Shown here: in pieces, positions 35,226-44,212 of the stretch
Numbering within the stretch: position 1 is the first letter of the stretch
How the letters are laid out: each line of letters begins with the position of its first letter
Assembly: GCF_000975035.1 (NCBI RefSeq)
Contig: NZ_BBRA01000001.1
Location: 620,001 to 684,000 of the forward strand
Direction of reading: 5' to 3'
Source of the DNA: Demequina flava
GTDB lineage: Bacteria; Actinomycetota; Actinomycetes; Actinomycetales; Demequinaceae
DNA: 64,000 nucleotides
The notes under the pieces: model-generated
What the model was told of the DNA's origin: nothing
Seen by the model: the letters and a program-made list of their open reading frames with translations, nothing else
Database searches by the model: none
Translations under genes and position numbers: made by a program

Positions 35226-36175
35226 CAGTTGTCCTCCTTGAGGAGTTCACGCACGTAGAACCAGCTGAGGGCGATCGTGAAGAACATCACGAGCATTGCG
35301 GCGGCGGACGCCATACCGAAGCTTCCCTGGCCAATTCCCAAACTGTAAATGTACGTACCGAGGAGGTCGTACTGATCGCCCGCTGAGCCAAACCCTTGGA
35401 GCAGGTCGATCTGCGCGTACACGCGCAGGTCCCAAATCATCTGCAAGAGCACCAGAATGACGAGGATGGGGCGGATGATTGGCAACGTGATGTTGCGTAG
35501 CATCTGCCACCGGGTCGCGCCGTCCAGAGACGCGGCTTCCCTGACCTCAGGCGAAACCTGAGTGAGCGCGGCGTAAACCGAAAGTGCGACGAAGGGCACC
35601 GAGGCCCAGGTGATGATGACCGAGGCGACCGCGAAGAATGACAGCGGGTTGACGAGCCAGTTGTGGCCCAACATGTCGACGCCGGGAATCCAGCTCAGCA
35701 CGTAGTTGAACAGTCCATTGCGGCTGTCGATGAGCCAGTTCCACACCGTCATTTGCGCCACGATCGGCATTGCCCACGCGAGCAGCATCGCGACCTGAAG
35801 GAAGATCCGCGCACCGTTGGTGACAGACTTCATGAGCAGCGCCATACCGACACCGAGAATGACAGTGGCCCCGGCGGTAACCGCCATGAAGACGATGGAC
35901 CTGCCCAGGACCGCCCAGAAGTGGCTGTCGGTCAAGAGAGCGGTGTAGTTCGCTAGCCCCACGAATTCTGGCGGGGCCTGCCCGAACTGCTGCGCGAGTC
36001 CATACTCGCGGAAAGAATTGAGGACCTGCCACACGAGTGGGTAGCCCAGGCCAACCAGAAGCGCGATGACCGCTGGAGTGATGAGGAGGTAAGGAAGGAT
36101 CCGCTTAGAGAACGGCTTCTTGGAAGGAGCCGGCGAGTCATCGAGCCTGCTGGGCGCGACCGCGGGGGTTGTCAT
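35225..36175 (-). CDS. Sugar ABC transporter permease (MalF type) of the nag operon
   Basis: A 316-residue membrane protein with a short cytoplasmic N-terminus, about six helices and the EAA loop REAASLDGATRWQML. It follows the binding-protein gene after a 127-base gap that contains a strong hairpin, then overlaps the MalG-type gene by one base. It is the channel half of the amino-sugar importer. Confidence 0.9.
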   Translation of the reverse strand: MTTPAVAPSRLDDSPAPSKKPFSKRILPYLLITPAVIALLVGLGYPLVWQVLNSFREYGLAQQFGQAPPEFVGLANYTALLTDSHFWAVLGRSIVFMAVTAGATVILGVGMALLMKSVTNGARIFLQVAMLLAWAMPIVAQMTVWNWLIDSRNGLFNYVLSWIPGVDMLGHNWLVNPLSFFAVASVIITWASVPFVALSVYAALTQVSPEVREAASLDGATRWQMLRNITLPIIRPILVILVLLQMIWDLRVYAQIDLLQGFGSAGDQYDLLGTYIYSLGIGQGSFGMASAAAMLVMFFTIALSWFYVRELLKEDN

Positions 36176-36234
36176 GGTGTGCCTCTCGAAAGTGCTGAGG
36201 TGTGAGTTAAGAGGGGCGGGGATCCCCCACTGAA

Positions 36235-36273
36235 CGTGGGGCCCGGGCGAGCACTGCCTGCCCGAGCCCCACG
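36235..36273 (-). terminator. Attenuating hairpin between binding-protein and permease genes
   Basis: CGTGGGGC (36235-36242) pairs with GCCCCACG (36266-36273), and the inner GGGC with GCCC, around a loop near 36249-36256. It has no T-run, so it likely stabilises the upstream transcript or causes partial termination, giving more lipoprotein than permease, as is usual for such operons. Confidence 0.55.
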
Positions 36274-36302
36274 CGTGCGACGACCTCAGTCGTCAGTGGC
36301 TA

Positions 36303-37646
36303 TTAGCCGTTGATCAGCTGGTTGATCTTCTCGTCGTACTCAGCAGCCAGAGCGGTGACGTCGCCACCCTCAGCAACTGCCTGGAAGAACTGCTCCATGA
36401 TCTGCTGCTCTTCAATTGCAGCCCAGCCCGGTGCGGCGGGGGTCAGCTTGGCAGCCTCTGCGGTATCGAGAGCAACCTGGTTCTGCGGAGCGAGACCGGC
36501 GTAGATGTCACCGAACTCGGTGTTGGCCGGGCCCCATCCGCTCTCAGCGAGCAGGGTCTGGTACTCGTCGGAGAAGATGATCTCCATGAGCTGCTTGGCA
36601 CCATCAACGTTCTGCGATGCGGCCGAGATAGCGATGTTCGAACCACCGGCGAACACGGGGGCCACGCCACCGTCAACACCAGGAAGTGCGTAGAAGCCGT
36701 TGACAGCGTCGTCCCACACGGGTGCGGGGTTGCCCTCGTCGTCCTCACCGGTCAGCGGGCCGATGCAGCACGCAGCCCAGTTCGGAGCCATCTGAGCAGC
36801 TGCGGGGAGGCCCTGCAGCGAGTCGTCGTTGATGGCGTTGAACAGCTCGTCGGTGTCCGTGACCTGGGCGACGCCAGCGGTCTCGAACAGTTCCTGCCAC
36901 TGCTCCATACCGGCGATCGACTCGGCGGAGGACAGAGCGGCCGACCACTCGGAACCCTCGTAGGTGGCGATGTCACCACCGTTGGCGAAGATCCACGAGA
37001 TACCGTTGCGCCAGTCCTGACCACCGATGTAGAAACCAGCGATGTCCTGGTCCTTCAGCGAAGCGTGAGCCGTCGTGACCTCTTCGAGAGTGGTGGGCAC
37101 CTCAACGCCGCCCTGCTCGTACAGGTCCTTGCGGTACCAAGCGAAGCGCGAACCGAAGTAGTAAGGCACTGCGTAGACAGAGTCGCCGACCGAACCGGCC
37201 TCAACGAAGCCCTGGAGCAGGTTGTCGCCACCCAGGTCCTCGTACATGTCGGTGATGTCCAGGAACGCGCCCACCGTGGTGAACGTCGCTGCCTGGGTGT
37301 TTCCGACCTCGGTGACGTCGGGGGTGTTGGCGGAGTCGGGCAGTGCGGTGGTCAGCGCCGAGATGGCGTCGCCCCAACCCACGTACTCGACCGACAGTGC
37401 GCCGCCGTTGACCTCGGCGTACTTGCCCTCGAGGAACTCACGGTATGCAGCCGTGGTGTCGTCCTCCTGGCCCATCCACCACATGGTGAGGTCCTGAGCA
37501 GCAGCGGTTGCTTCGCCGCCGGCGCTCTCGGAGGTCTCGGGTGCGGTGCTCTCTTCGGTCTCGGCGTCGTCGGACGAGGAGCATCCGGCGAGAACGACGG
37601 CTGAGGCAGCGGCGAATGCCGCGATGCCGCGAGTCATCTTCTTCAT
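36303..37646 (-). CDS. Amino-sugar ABC transporter solute-binding lipoprotein
   Basis: A 447-residue family 1 binding protein. It has a signal peptide with lipobox LAGC near residue 20, an acidic Ser/Thr/Glu linker (about 24-48) and a periplasmic-fold domain with aromatic-rich ligand regions (LTMWWMGQEDD, SNIAISAAS). The ATG at 37646 is preceded by AAGGAAG. It is the first transport gene after the ROK regulator. The ligand is inferred from nagZ, nagB and nagA to be a GlcNAc oligosaccharide. Confidence 0.88.
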   Translation of the reverse strand: MKKMTRGIAAFAAASAVVLAGCSSSDDAETEESTAPETSESAGGEATAAAQDLTMWWMGQEDDTTAAYREFLEGKYAEVNGGALSVEYVGWGDAISALTTALPDSANTPDVTEVGNTQAATFTTVGAFLDITDMYEDLGGDNLLQGFVEAGSVGDSVYAVPYYFGSRFAWYRKDLYEQGGVEVPTTLEEVTTAHASLKDQDIAGFYIGGQDWRNGISWIFANGGDIATYEGSEWSAALSSAESIAGMEQWQELFETAGVAQVTDTDELFNAINDDSLQGLPAAAQMAPNWAACCIGPLTGEDDEGNPAPVWDDAVNGFYALPGVDGGVAPVFAGGSNIAISAASQNVDGAKQLMEIIFSDEYQTLLAESGWGPANTEFGDIYAGLAPQNQVALDTAEAAKLTPAAPGWAAIEEQQIMEQFFQAVAEGGDVTALAAEYDEKINQLING

Positions 37647-37716
37647 AGTGCTACTTCCTTCTCTTGTGTGTGTGCCGTCCGTGACTGCGTGGCCACGACG
37701 TTGTGGTTGCTGAAGG

Positions 37717-38937
37717 TCACGAGACCCCCAGTTGTCCGGTGAGGACCATGACCACGGCGCCGAGCACGACAATGTCGCGCCCGAGTGCGGTCATCCGCAG
37801 CGTCAGATCACCGTGGAGTTCGGCCATCGTCCTCGTGCGGAGCGTCTCGGAGGTCCCCTCAAGGAGAGGTCCAGCGAGAAGATTGTGAGGCCCGGCGAGG
37901 ATGACCTCGCCGAGGTTGAGAGCCGCGACGACGGGCGCGAGCGAGATGCCCAGGCGCTCACCGGCCTCGCGGAGGGTAGCTTCACGTGCGGCGTCGTCGC
38001 CTTCGGCAGCCGCAGCTTCCAGGCGGGGCGACGAGAGCCACGTCTCGAGGCAGCCGCGCTTGCCACATGCGCACAGGTCGCCGCCGTCGGTGCCGACCAC
38101 GACGTGGCCGATCTCGCCGGCTGCGAATCCCGAGCCGTAGACGAGGTGTCCGCCGACGACGACGCCCGAACCAACACCACGGCCGATGCGCACCAGCATC
38201 ATGTCGGTGCCCGCTCCCCCGAAGGAACGCTCACCCTGGGCCGCCATGTTCGCGTCGTTGGCGACCTGTGCGGGCACTTTGTAGCGCTCGGAAACGAGCT
38301 GCTGAAGCGGTACGTCGGACCAGCCGAGGTTGGGGGCCGAGACGACGGTGCCGTCGAGGTCCACGATTCCCGGGCTGCCGATGCCGATGCCGACGACTGG
38401 AGCGCTGGCGCGAGCCAGAAGGTCGTCGAGGAGTGTGTAGACCGCGTTGACTGCGTCTACGCCAGTCATGTCGCGCACCGAAACCTCTGCGCGCTCAACG
38501 ACGGAGCCGTCCAAGTCCGTGACGACCCCGCGGAACACGGAGTTGTTGGAGAGGTCCAGGCCGACGATCGTGAAGCCCTCGCGGTTGATGTCGAGGAGCG
38601 TCGCCGGCTTGCCTGGCCGAGCATCCGGGCGCAGGCCCAACTCGATGACCAGGTCTTCCTGGATGAGGTCGGATACGAGGTCTGAGATCGTGACGCGAGT
38701 CAGGCCGACTTCCCGAGCGAGGTCTGCGCGAGACAGACCCTCAGCGCGGTACAGCGCCTGCAGGACCAGTGCGCGGTTGTGACGACGGGCCGTCTCTGGA
38801 CGGACGCGGGCGCCCGGGCGCACAGCACCGGCGAGCGCCTTAATGCGCTGCGGTGCAGCCGCGCTGCCCTGTCCGGTGCGAACCACGGTTTCGGCCGTGT
38901 CACCGGAGGAGCGCCGCTGAGCGTCCTTGGTCGTCAT
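37717..38937 (-). CDS. ROK family repressor of the nag operon (NagC-like)
   Basis: A 406-residue regulator with a winged helix around residues 50-110 (GLSRADLAREVGLTRVTIS) and a ROK domain with ENDAN-type VANDANMAAQGE and the zinc site CACGKRGCLE preceded by GEIGH. The kinase ATP loop is degenerate. It heads the operon on the minus strand and has a palindromic operator over its own promoter, so it is probably autoregulated and released by an amino-sugar ligand. Confidence 0.88.
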   Translation of the reverse strand: MTTKDAQRRSSGDTAETVVRTGQGSAAAPQRIKALAGAVRPGARVRPETARRHNRALVLQALYRAEGLSRADLAREVGLTRVTISDLVSDLIQEDLVIELGLRPDARPGKPATLLDINREGFTIVGLDLSNNSVFRGVVTDLDGSVVERAEVSVRDMTGVDAVNAVYTLLDDLLARASAPVVGIGIGSPGIVDLDGTVVSAPNLGWSDVPLQQLVSERYKVPAQVANDANMAAQGERSFGGAGTDMMLVRIGRGVGSGVVVGGHLVYGSGFAAGEIGHVVVGTDGGDLCACGKRGCLETWLSSPRLEAAAAEGDDAAREATLREAGERLGISLAPVVAALNLGEVILAGPHNLLAGPLLEGTSETLRTRTMAELHGDLTLRMTALGRDIVVLGAVVMVLTGQLGVS

Positions 38938-38942
38938 AGTTA

Positions 38943-38961
38943 GTTAGTAAAGGTTACTAAC
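38943..38961. promoter_or_regulatory. ROK operator overlapping the regulator promoter
   Basis: GTTAGTAA and TTACTAAC form a perfect 8-3-8 inverted repeat that matches the usual AT-rich ROK operator pattern. It covers the minus-strand -10 candidate TTTACT (38951-38946), which has TTGCGC 17 bases upstream. Only eight bases separate the -10 from the ATG, so the regulator mRNA may be leaderless. Confidence 0.75.
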
Positions 38962-38976
38962 GAACATCGCGCAAGT

Positions 38977-38996
38977 CCCTCGAATCGATTCGAGGG
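38977..38996. promoter_or_regulatory. Perfect 20-bp palindrome upstream of the ROK gene
   Basis: CCCTCGAATCGATTCGAGGG is its own reverse complement. It sits just upstream of the -35 candidate of the regulator promoter, 15 bases from the ROK operator. LacI-family operators have this look, but the binding protein is not known. Confidence 0.6.
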
Positions 38997-39102
38997 GAAC
39001 TGTTACCTTCCCGTGATGAATTTTGCGAAGGCTTGACGACACGCCGACATGGAGCGCGGGGGTCGAGTCCGCGCCTCGCGGCAGGTGTTGACTTCTCGGA
39101 CC

Positions 39103-40218
39103 TTAGATTACGTAGTTGGCCTCGACACGGCCGGTGAGGACTGCCAAGACAGTCTCTACCGCATCGTCCACCGATTCCCCGTCGGCGCCCACAACGACGT
39201 CTGCGCGGGCAGGCTCCTCGAATGGATCGGAAATGCCGGTGAACTCTTTGATCTCTCCGGCGCGCGCCTTCGCATAGAGCCCCTTGCGGTCGCGGGCCTC
39301 ACACACGTCGAGAGGGGTGGCTACGTGGACCAGCACAAACCGCCCTACCTGCTCAGCCATCGCGCGTACACCTTCGCGCATTACCTCATACGGCGCGATT
39401 GGCGCGCAGATCGCGATCCCGCCGTGGGCCGAAATTTGCGACGCGACCCACCCGATACGACGAACATTCAGTTCTCGGTCCTCGCGAGAGAAGCCCAAGC
39501 CCGATGACAACATCGCTCGCACTTCGTCACCATCGAGCAAGGTGACGCGTTGAGAACTTTCAGCACGCAGCCTTCTCGTGAGCTGACGCGCAATAGTCGA
39601 CTTTCCTGAGCCAGAAAGTCCGGTGAACAGCACTACGAGGCCATCACCCCGAGTGTCGTCCTCGCCGCGGATCACACGAACAGACGATGAAAACACTACG
39701 GAGGCCAAGTGCGTCAGCAACTCAGCACGGTCCGCGCCGTCGAGATGCGAGGCGGCAGGCTCGGGCAGCACTCTCACGTCCAGGCCGTCGGATCGAACGC
39801 TACGGACGCTCTTAGCAAGCGCATGGGCGTCGCCTCGATCAACAACAATGACAGGGGTATCGACACGGCCCACGCTTCGACCAAGCAGCAACGTAGCCTG
39901 ACCAAAAGGATCACCCTGAGCCGCGGGCCGAAGTTCCGGAAATGAGGGCGTCGCCGGTTCGCGCAGCATCGTAATCGCGCCCGAGAGCCAGGTTCCACGG
40001 CGTTCTGTACGCGCGTCGTCGATGTTCACGGTCGCGACAGGAGTTGTCTCCGTGTCGAGCAGAGTCACCGTCGAGCCAGGCGCAAGTTCGCCCACCAGAA
40101 GCGTCGCCACATGCGGGGATCTGTCGGGCAGTTCGTATCGAACCGCTCGGCCATAGGCTCCCGCACGTAGCAACTCGAGTTCGTTCAGTTGCATCTGCGT
40201 CAAACGGACGTCAGTCAT
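39103..40218 (-). CDS. cysC: Adenylyl-sulfate (APS) kinase with an ATP-sulfurylase-like N-terminus
   Basis: A 371-residue protein. Residues about 193-371 are an APS kinase with P-loop FTGLSGSGKST (Gly200-Ser207), LLDGDEVR, GFSREDRELNVRRIGW and the KGLYAKARAGEI lid region; it makes PAPS from APS and ATP. Residues 1-95 (LTQMQLNELELLRAGAYG) resemble the PUA-like N-domain of ATP sulfurylase, with no recognisable catalytic core after it. The ATG overlaps the tauE stop (ATGA). It is the last gene of a PAPS operon next to sulfotransferase genes. Confidence 0.88.
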   Translation of the reverse strand: MTDVRLTQMQLNELELLRAGAYGRAVRYELPDRSPHVATLLVGELAPGSTVTLLDTETTPVATVNIDDARTERRGTWLSGAITMLREPATPSFPELRPAAQGDPFGQATLLLGRSVGRVDTPVIVVDRGDAHALAKSVRSVRSDGLDVRVLPEPAASHLDGADRAELLTHLASVVFSSSVRVIRGEDDTRGDGLVVLFTGLSGSGKSTIARQLTRRLRAESSQRVTLLDGDEVRAMLSSGLGFSREDRELNVRRIGWVASQISAHGGIAICAPIAPYEVMREGVRAMAEQVGRFVLVHVATPLDVCEARDRKGLYAKARAGEIKEFTGISDPFEEPARADVVVGADGESVDDAVETVLAVLTGRVEANYVI

Positions 40219-41150
40219 CGTGGTTCCTCTTTCGTGACGCGTTTTTCCTGCCAGGTGAAGAAGGGGAAACCGAAACTGTGCCGGATCCAGGCCCATGCGA
40301 GCGTACCGAATATAATCTCCGCGCCGACGACCGCAAAGGCAACTGCGTTTGAGAGCCCCATGAGCTTGAGCCCCGACAGGGTCAAGACGAAAACGAGAGC
40401 TCGTCGTACGAGTCCTCCGGAAACCCTGGACGACAGTTGCGCGCCGAGATAGGTGCCAGGAACGGACCCTAGGATCACAGGCAACGCGATCGACCAGTCG
40501 ACGTCACCGAACATCAGGTGCGCGATCGCGGCGGCGACCACCAGTGGAACTGCCTGGACGAGATCTGTGCCCACGAGCTGATTCGCTTTGAGCGTCGGAT
40601 ACAGCGCCATCAACGCAATGATGATCAGCGACCCCGACCCGACTGACGTGAGGCCAACCATCAGTCCACCGACCACGCCAACGATGATGGTCGGAACAGG
40701 GCGTGGCACTACATCTGGCCGCTCGCGAGGCAGCGCGGAGGCACGCCCGTTGCGCACCATCGCATGTTCTCTCAGGCGGAGGTAAGCTCGCACCGCGAGT
40801 CCCCCTGCGGCGATGACAAGCACTACACCGAGCGCGTGCTTGACGAAGCCTTGCAGGGTGTCCGGGTCGATAAGGAAGTGCGCCGCCATGACCCCCAGAA
40901 ATGCTGCGGGAACTGACCCGTAGACCAAAAGCCGGACGAGCGGCCAGTTCACCGTGCCGTTCTTGATATGCACCCAGGATCCAGCAGGCTTCATCGCGGC
41001 GGAGGCCACGATGTCCGACGACACCGCAGTCACTGGGGGTACACCAAAGAAGAACACGAGCGCCGGCGTCATCAACGCGCCGCCACCCATTCCGGTAAGG
41101 CCGACAATCACTCCGATTCCGAGTGCTGCGGCCACAAGGCCGATTTCCAT
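40215..41150 (-). CDS. TauE/SafE family membrane transporter
   Basis: A 311-residue membrane protein with about eight to nine helices and the family repeats GLTGMGGGALMTPALVFFFG and GGLMVGLTSVGSGSLI. TauE/SafE proteins move sulfite, sulfonates or other organosulfur anions. It is embedded between cysN and cysC (2-base gap and 4-base overlap), so it very likely imports sulfate for PAPS synthesis or exports a sulfur compound; direction is not decidable. Confidence 0.85.
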   Translation of the reverse strand: MEIGLVAAALGIGVIVGLTGMGGGALMTPALVFFFGVPPVTAVSSDIVASAAMKPAGSWVHIKNGTVNWPLVRLLVYGSVPAAFLGVMAAHFLIDPDTLQGFVKHALGVVLVIAAGGLAVRAYLRLREHAMVRNGRASALPRERPDVVPRPVPTIIVGVVGGLMVGLTSVGSGSLIIIALMALYPTLKANQLVGTDLVQAVPLVVAAAIAHLMFGDVDWSIALPVILGSVPGTYLGAQLSSRVSGGLVRRALVFVLTLSGLKLMGLSNAVAFAVVGAEIIFGTLAWAWIRHSFGFPFFTWQEKRVTKEEPR

Positions 41151-41152
41151 CG

Positions 41153-42397
41153 CTAGTGGCGGATCACCCCGGCGCCCACGGTGCGGTTACTCGCCTCGTC
41201 AATCAGGATGAAGCTACCGGTGATGCGGTTCTCTGCGTAGTCGTCGACAAGCAGCGGTGAAGTCACGCGAAGTTTCACTCGGCCAATGCTGTTGAGACCG
41301 AGCTGGTGAATGTCCGCATCACGGTGAAGTGAGTTGACGTTGAGCTCATAGGGGATGTCCTTCACCACGGTTCGCGCCATACGGGTGGTGTGGAGAATAC
41401 CCAGTTTGCGCCCGACCGTGAGTGCCTCCGAGTCCATCCAGCACACCATGGCCTCGACGTCCTGCGTCGGCTCGGGGTGATTTCCCTTACGGCAGATGAT
41501 GTCGCCGCGCGAGATGTCGATCTCGTCTTCCAGTCGAACCGTGACCGACATCGGCGGGTAGGCCTCCGTCACCGGCCCGTTAGGGCCATCGATCGCCGCA
41601 ACCTTCGTGGAAAGCCCCGACGGCAACGCCATGACATCGTCCCCCACCTTCAGGATTCCGGACGCTACCTGGCCCGCGAATCCACGGTAGTCGGGGTGCT
41701 CAGCGGTCTGCGGGCGCACCACGAACTGCACCGGGAATCGCACATCCTGCAAGTTGCGATCCGACGCAATGTGGACGTGCTCCAAGTGGTGCAGAAGCGA
41801 CGTGCCGCCGTACCAATCCATGTTCGTCGAGCGATCGACGATGTTGTCACCCAGGAGCGCAGAAATCGGGATAGCGGTGAGGTCAGGAATATCGAGCTTT
41901 GATGAGAACTCAGTGAACTCGTCATAGATCTCGTTGAAGCGGTCTTGTGACCAGTCGACGAGATCCATCTTGTTGACGGCGAGCACGATGTGCGGCACAC
42001 GCAGGAGCGATGCGATCGTCGCGTGTCGACGTGACTGTTCTGTCAATCCCTTGCGCGCATCTACGAGGATGATTGCCAGGTCAGCCGTCGACGCTCCGGT
42101 CACCATGTTTCGCGTGTACTGCTGGTGGCCTGGGGTGTCCGCAATGATGAACTTGCGGCGCGGCGTGGCGAAGTAGCGATAGGCCACGTCGATCGTGATG
42201 CCCTGCTCTCGCTCTGCGCGTAGACCGTCCGTCAAGAGAGCGAGATCCGTCGTCTCGGCGCCGCGTGTCTTCGAGGCAAGTTCGATCGACTCAAGTTGAT
42301 CTTCAAATATCGACTTGGAATCGTAAAGGAGCCGTCCGATCAACGTGGACTTTCCGTCATCGACGGAACCTGCGGTCGCGAATCGTAGAAGATCCAT
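41153..42397 (-). CDS. cysN: Sulfate adenylyltransferase subunit 1 (GTPase)
   Basis: A 414-residue GTPase with GSVDDGKSTLIGRLLYDSK, DTPGHQQYTRNM and NKMDLVD. It stimulates the CysD subunit to make APS from sulfate and ATP. It ends after the EF-Tu-like barrels with no fused APS kinase, which is instead encoded separately two genes downstream. Its ATG overlaps the cysD stop by one base. Confidence 0.95.
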   Translation of the reverse strand: MDLLRFATAGSVDDGKSTLIGRLLYDSKSIFEDQLESIELASKTRGAETTDLALLTDGLRAEREQGITIDVAYRYFATPRRKFIIADTPGHQQYTRNMVTGASTADLAIILVDARKGLTEQSRRHATIASLLRVPHIVLAVNKMDLVDWSQDRFNEIYDEFTEFSSKLDIPDLTAIPISALLGDNIVDRSTNMDWYGGTSLLHHLEHVHIASDRNLQDVRFPVQFVVRPQTAEHPDYRGFAGQVASGILKVGDDVMALPSGLSTKVAAIDGPNGPVTEAYPPMSVTVRLEDEIDISRGDIICRKGNHPEPTQDVEAMVCWMDSEALTVGRKLGILHTTRMARTVVKDIPYELNVNSLHRDADIHQLGLNSIGRVKLRVTSPLLVDDYAENRITGSFILIDEASNRTVGAGVIRH

Positions 42398-43305
42398 TAG
42401 AAGTAGCCCTCCTTCTTGCGGTCTTCCATCGCCGCTTCTGAGACTCGGTCGTCACCACGAGTGGCGCCGCGTTCGGTCAACCGCGTGGCCGCCGTTTCTT
42501 CAATGATCTTGTCGATGTCGTCAGCCTCTGACTCGACCGCTGCCGTCAGCGTGGCATCACCCACGGTGCGGTACCGCACCTTGCGGGTCACGACTTCGTC
42601 GTTCTCGCCTGGCACTGCGAATTCATTTGCGGCCATCCACATTCCGTCGCGCAGGAACACTTCGCGCTCATGCGCATAGTAGATCGACGGGACCTCAATC
42701 TCCCGGGACCTGATGTAGTCCCAGATATCGAGTTCAGTCCAGTTGGAGAGTGGGAAGACGCGGATCGATTCACCTTGGTGAACCTTGCCGTTGTACAAGT
42801 TCCACAACTCGGGTCGCTGGTTGCGGGGATCCCACTGTCCAAAGTCGTCGCGGAAGGAAAAGACCCGCTCCTTGGCGCGCGCCTTCTCCTCGTCGCGACG
42901 CGCGCCCCCCATGCACGCGTCGAACCGATTCTGTTCGATGGTTTCTAGCAGCACCGGCGTCTGGATCCGGTTCCTCGATCGGTTCGGCTCTTCTTTGACA
43001 CGTCCCTCATCGATAGCGGCTTGAACCGACCCAACAACGAGCTTGAGTCCGTGTTCTTCGACGATGCGGTCCCGGTACTCGAGAACCTCGGGGAAGTTCT
43101 GCCCTGTGTCGATATGGACGATCGGCATGGGAACGGGGGCTGGGGCGAACGCCCTGATAGCGATCTGCAAGAGGCAAATCGAGTCCTTGCCCCCTGAGAA
43201 CAGGAGTGCCGGACGCTCCATTTGCGCGACCACCTCGCGAACGATGTGCATCGCCTCCGCCTCGAGCGCATCTAGCTGGCTCAGCGCGTGGGCAGGTTGT
43301 GTCAT
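42397..43305 (-). CDS. cysD: Sulfate adenylyltransferase subunit 2
   Basis: A 302-residue PP-loop ATP pyrophosphatase with the motif LLFSGGKDSICLLQIA and conserved blocks HIDTGQNFPEVLEYRD, ACMGGARRDEEKARAKERV and the C-terminal RTVGDATLTAAVES. It adenylylates sulfate together with CysN. It overlaps cysQ by four bases. No PAPS or APS reductase gene follows in the operon. Confidence 0.96.
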   Translation of the reverse strand: MTQPAHALSQLDALEAEAMHIVREVVAQMERPALLFSGGKDSICLLQIAIRAFAPAPVPMPIVHIDTGQNFPEVLEYRDRIVEEHGLKLVVGSVQAAIDEGRVKEEPNRSRNRIQTPVLLETIEQNRFDACMGGARRDEEKARAKERVFSFRDDFGQWDPRNQRPELWNLYNGKVHQGESIRVFPLSNWTELDIWDYIRSREIEVPSIYYAHEREVFLRDGMWMAANEFAVPGENDEVVTRKVRYRTVGDATLTAAVESEADDIDKIIEETAATRLTERGATRGDDRVSEAAMEDRKKEGYF

Positions 43306-44069
43306 GAAGTCTCTCCAGGCGTTTCCTCGTGGGCGGCAATCAGTTCAAGTATCCGGCCGGCAAGCTCAGGCCGACATACGACCAAGTCAGGCAGGTAGGG
43401 GTCCTTCTCGTTGTAGATAATAGGCGAGCCGTCGATACGGGACGTGTGGAGCCCCGCTGCGCGCGCGACGGCCACCGGCGCAGCTGAGTCCCATTGATAC
43501 TGTCCGCCGGCATGCACGTAAGCATCGGCCTGCCCGCCGATAACCGCCGCAATTTTGACCCCGGCAGACCCCATGGGTACAAGTTCCGCGTCAAGCCCGG
43601 CCCGCACCGTCTCAGTAACTGCGGGCGGACGCGACCGCGAAACCGCAAGGCGAAGTCGGCCTTCACTGCGTTCCGACGAGACGAGTTCGACCGCGCCTGA
43701 ATCGAGCACGAGATCCTCACCCGGGATAGCGACAGCCCCAACAGCCAAATCGCCTTCGACCCACAAAGCCACGTGTACAGCCCAGTCGGCGCGCCCCTCC
43801 GAATACTCGCGCGTGCCGTCAAGTGGGTCTACTATCCAAACTCGATCTGCTGACAAGCGAGCAACTGTGTCTCGGCCTTCCTCGCTCAGGAGTGCGTCAG
43901 AAGGGCAATCAGTAGCGAGACGCGTAGCGATGAAGGCCTGTGCGTCTCTGTCACCTAACTTCCCGAGTTCACGTCCGGTGATCCTGTCAGTTGCGCGTTC
44001 GCGGACATCCACGAGAACCGCCCCAGCCTCACGGGCAAGTTTGGCGGCGTACTGAGAGTCAGATGGCAT
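43302..44069 (-). CDS. cysQ: 3'-phosphoadenosine 5'-phosphate (PAP) phosphatase
   Basis: A 255-residue inositol-monophosphatase-fold enzyme with LLSEEGRD, the metal site IVDPLDGTREYSEG and the second metal region GQYQWDSAAPVAVA. It removes PAP, the by-product of sulfotransferases and PAPS reductase. It leads the PAPS operon, which makes sense where several sulfotransferases act. The start is uncertain: the ATG at 44069 gives a good N-terminus but a long spacing from GGGG, and longer frames reach 44123. Confidence 0.88.
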   Translation of the reverse strand: MPSDSQYAAKLAREAGAVLVDVRERATDRITGRELGKLGDRDAQAFIATRLATDCPSDALLSEEGRDTVARLSADRVWIVDPLDGTREYSEGRADWAVHVALWVEGDLAVGAVAIPGEDLVLDSGAVELVSSERSEGRLRLAVSRSRPPAVTETVRAGLDAELVPMGSAGVKIAAVIGGQADAYVHAGGQYQWDSAAPVAVARAAGLHTSRIDGSPIIYNEKDPYLPDLVVCRPELAGRILELIAAHEETPGETS

Positions 44070-44212
44070 ATAGTCGTATTCCCCTAGTTTGAGCGTTCGC
44101 ACGATCCTAGCGGTTCGTGTCAATTCAACGCGGAAGCACGGGGCTGTGCAGAGTGCGGACGCGTCCGGCGGCTACGCTGGTGGTCAGCATTTGCGGAATC
44201 GTGAGGAACCCT

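Noticed and set aside
39054-39074. GCGCGG / CCGCGC hairpin after cysC
   Set aside because: Could be a terminator, but the stem is only six pairs and there is no T-run on the minus strand.
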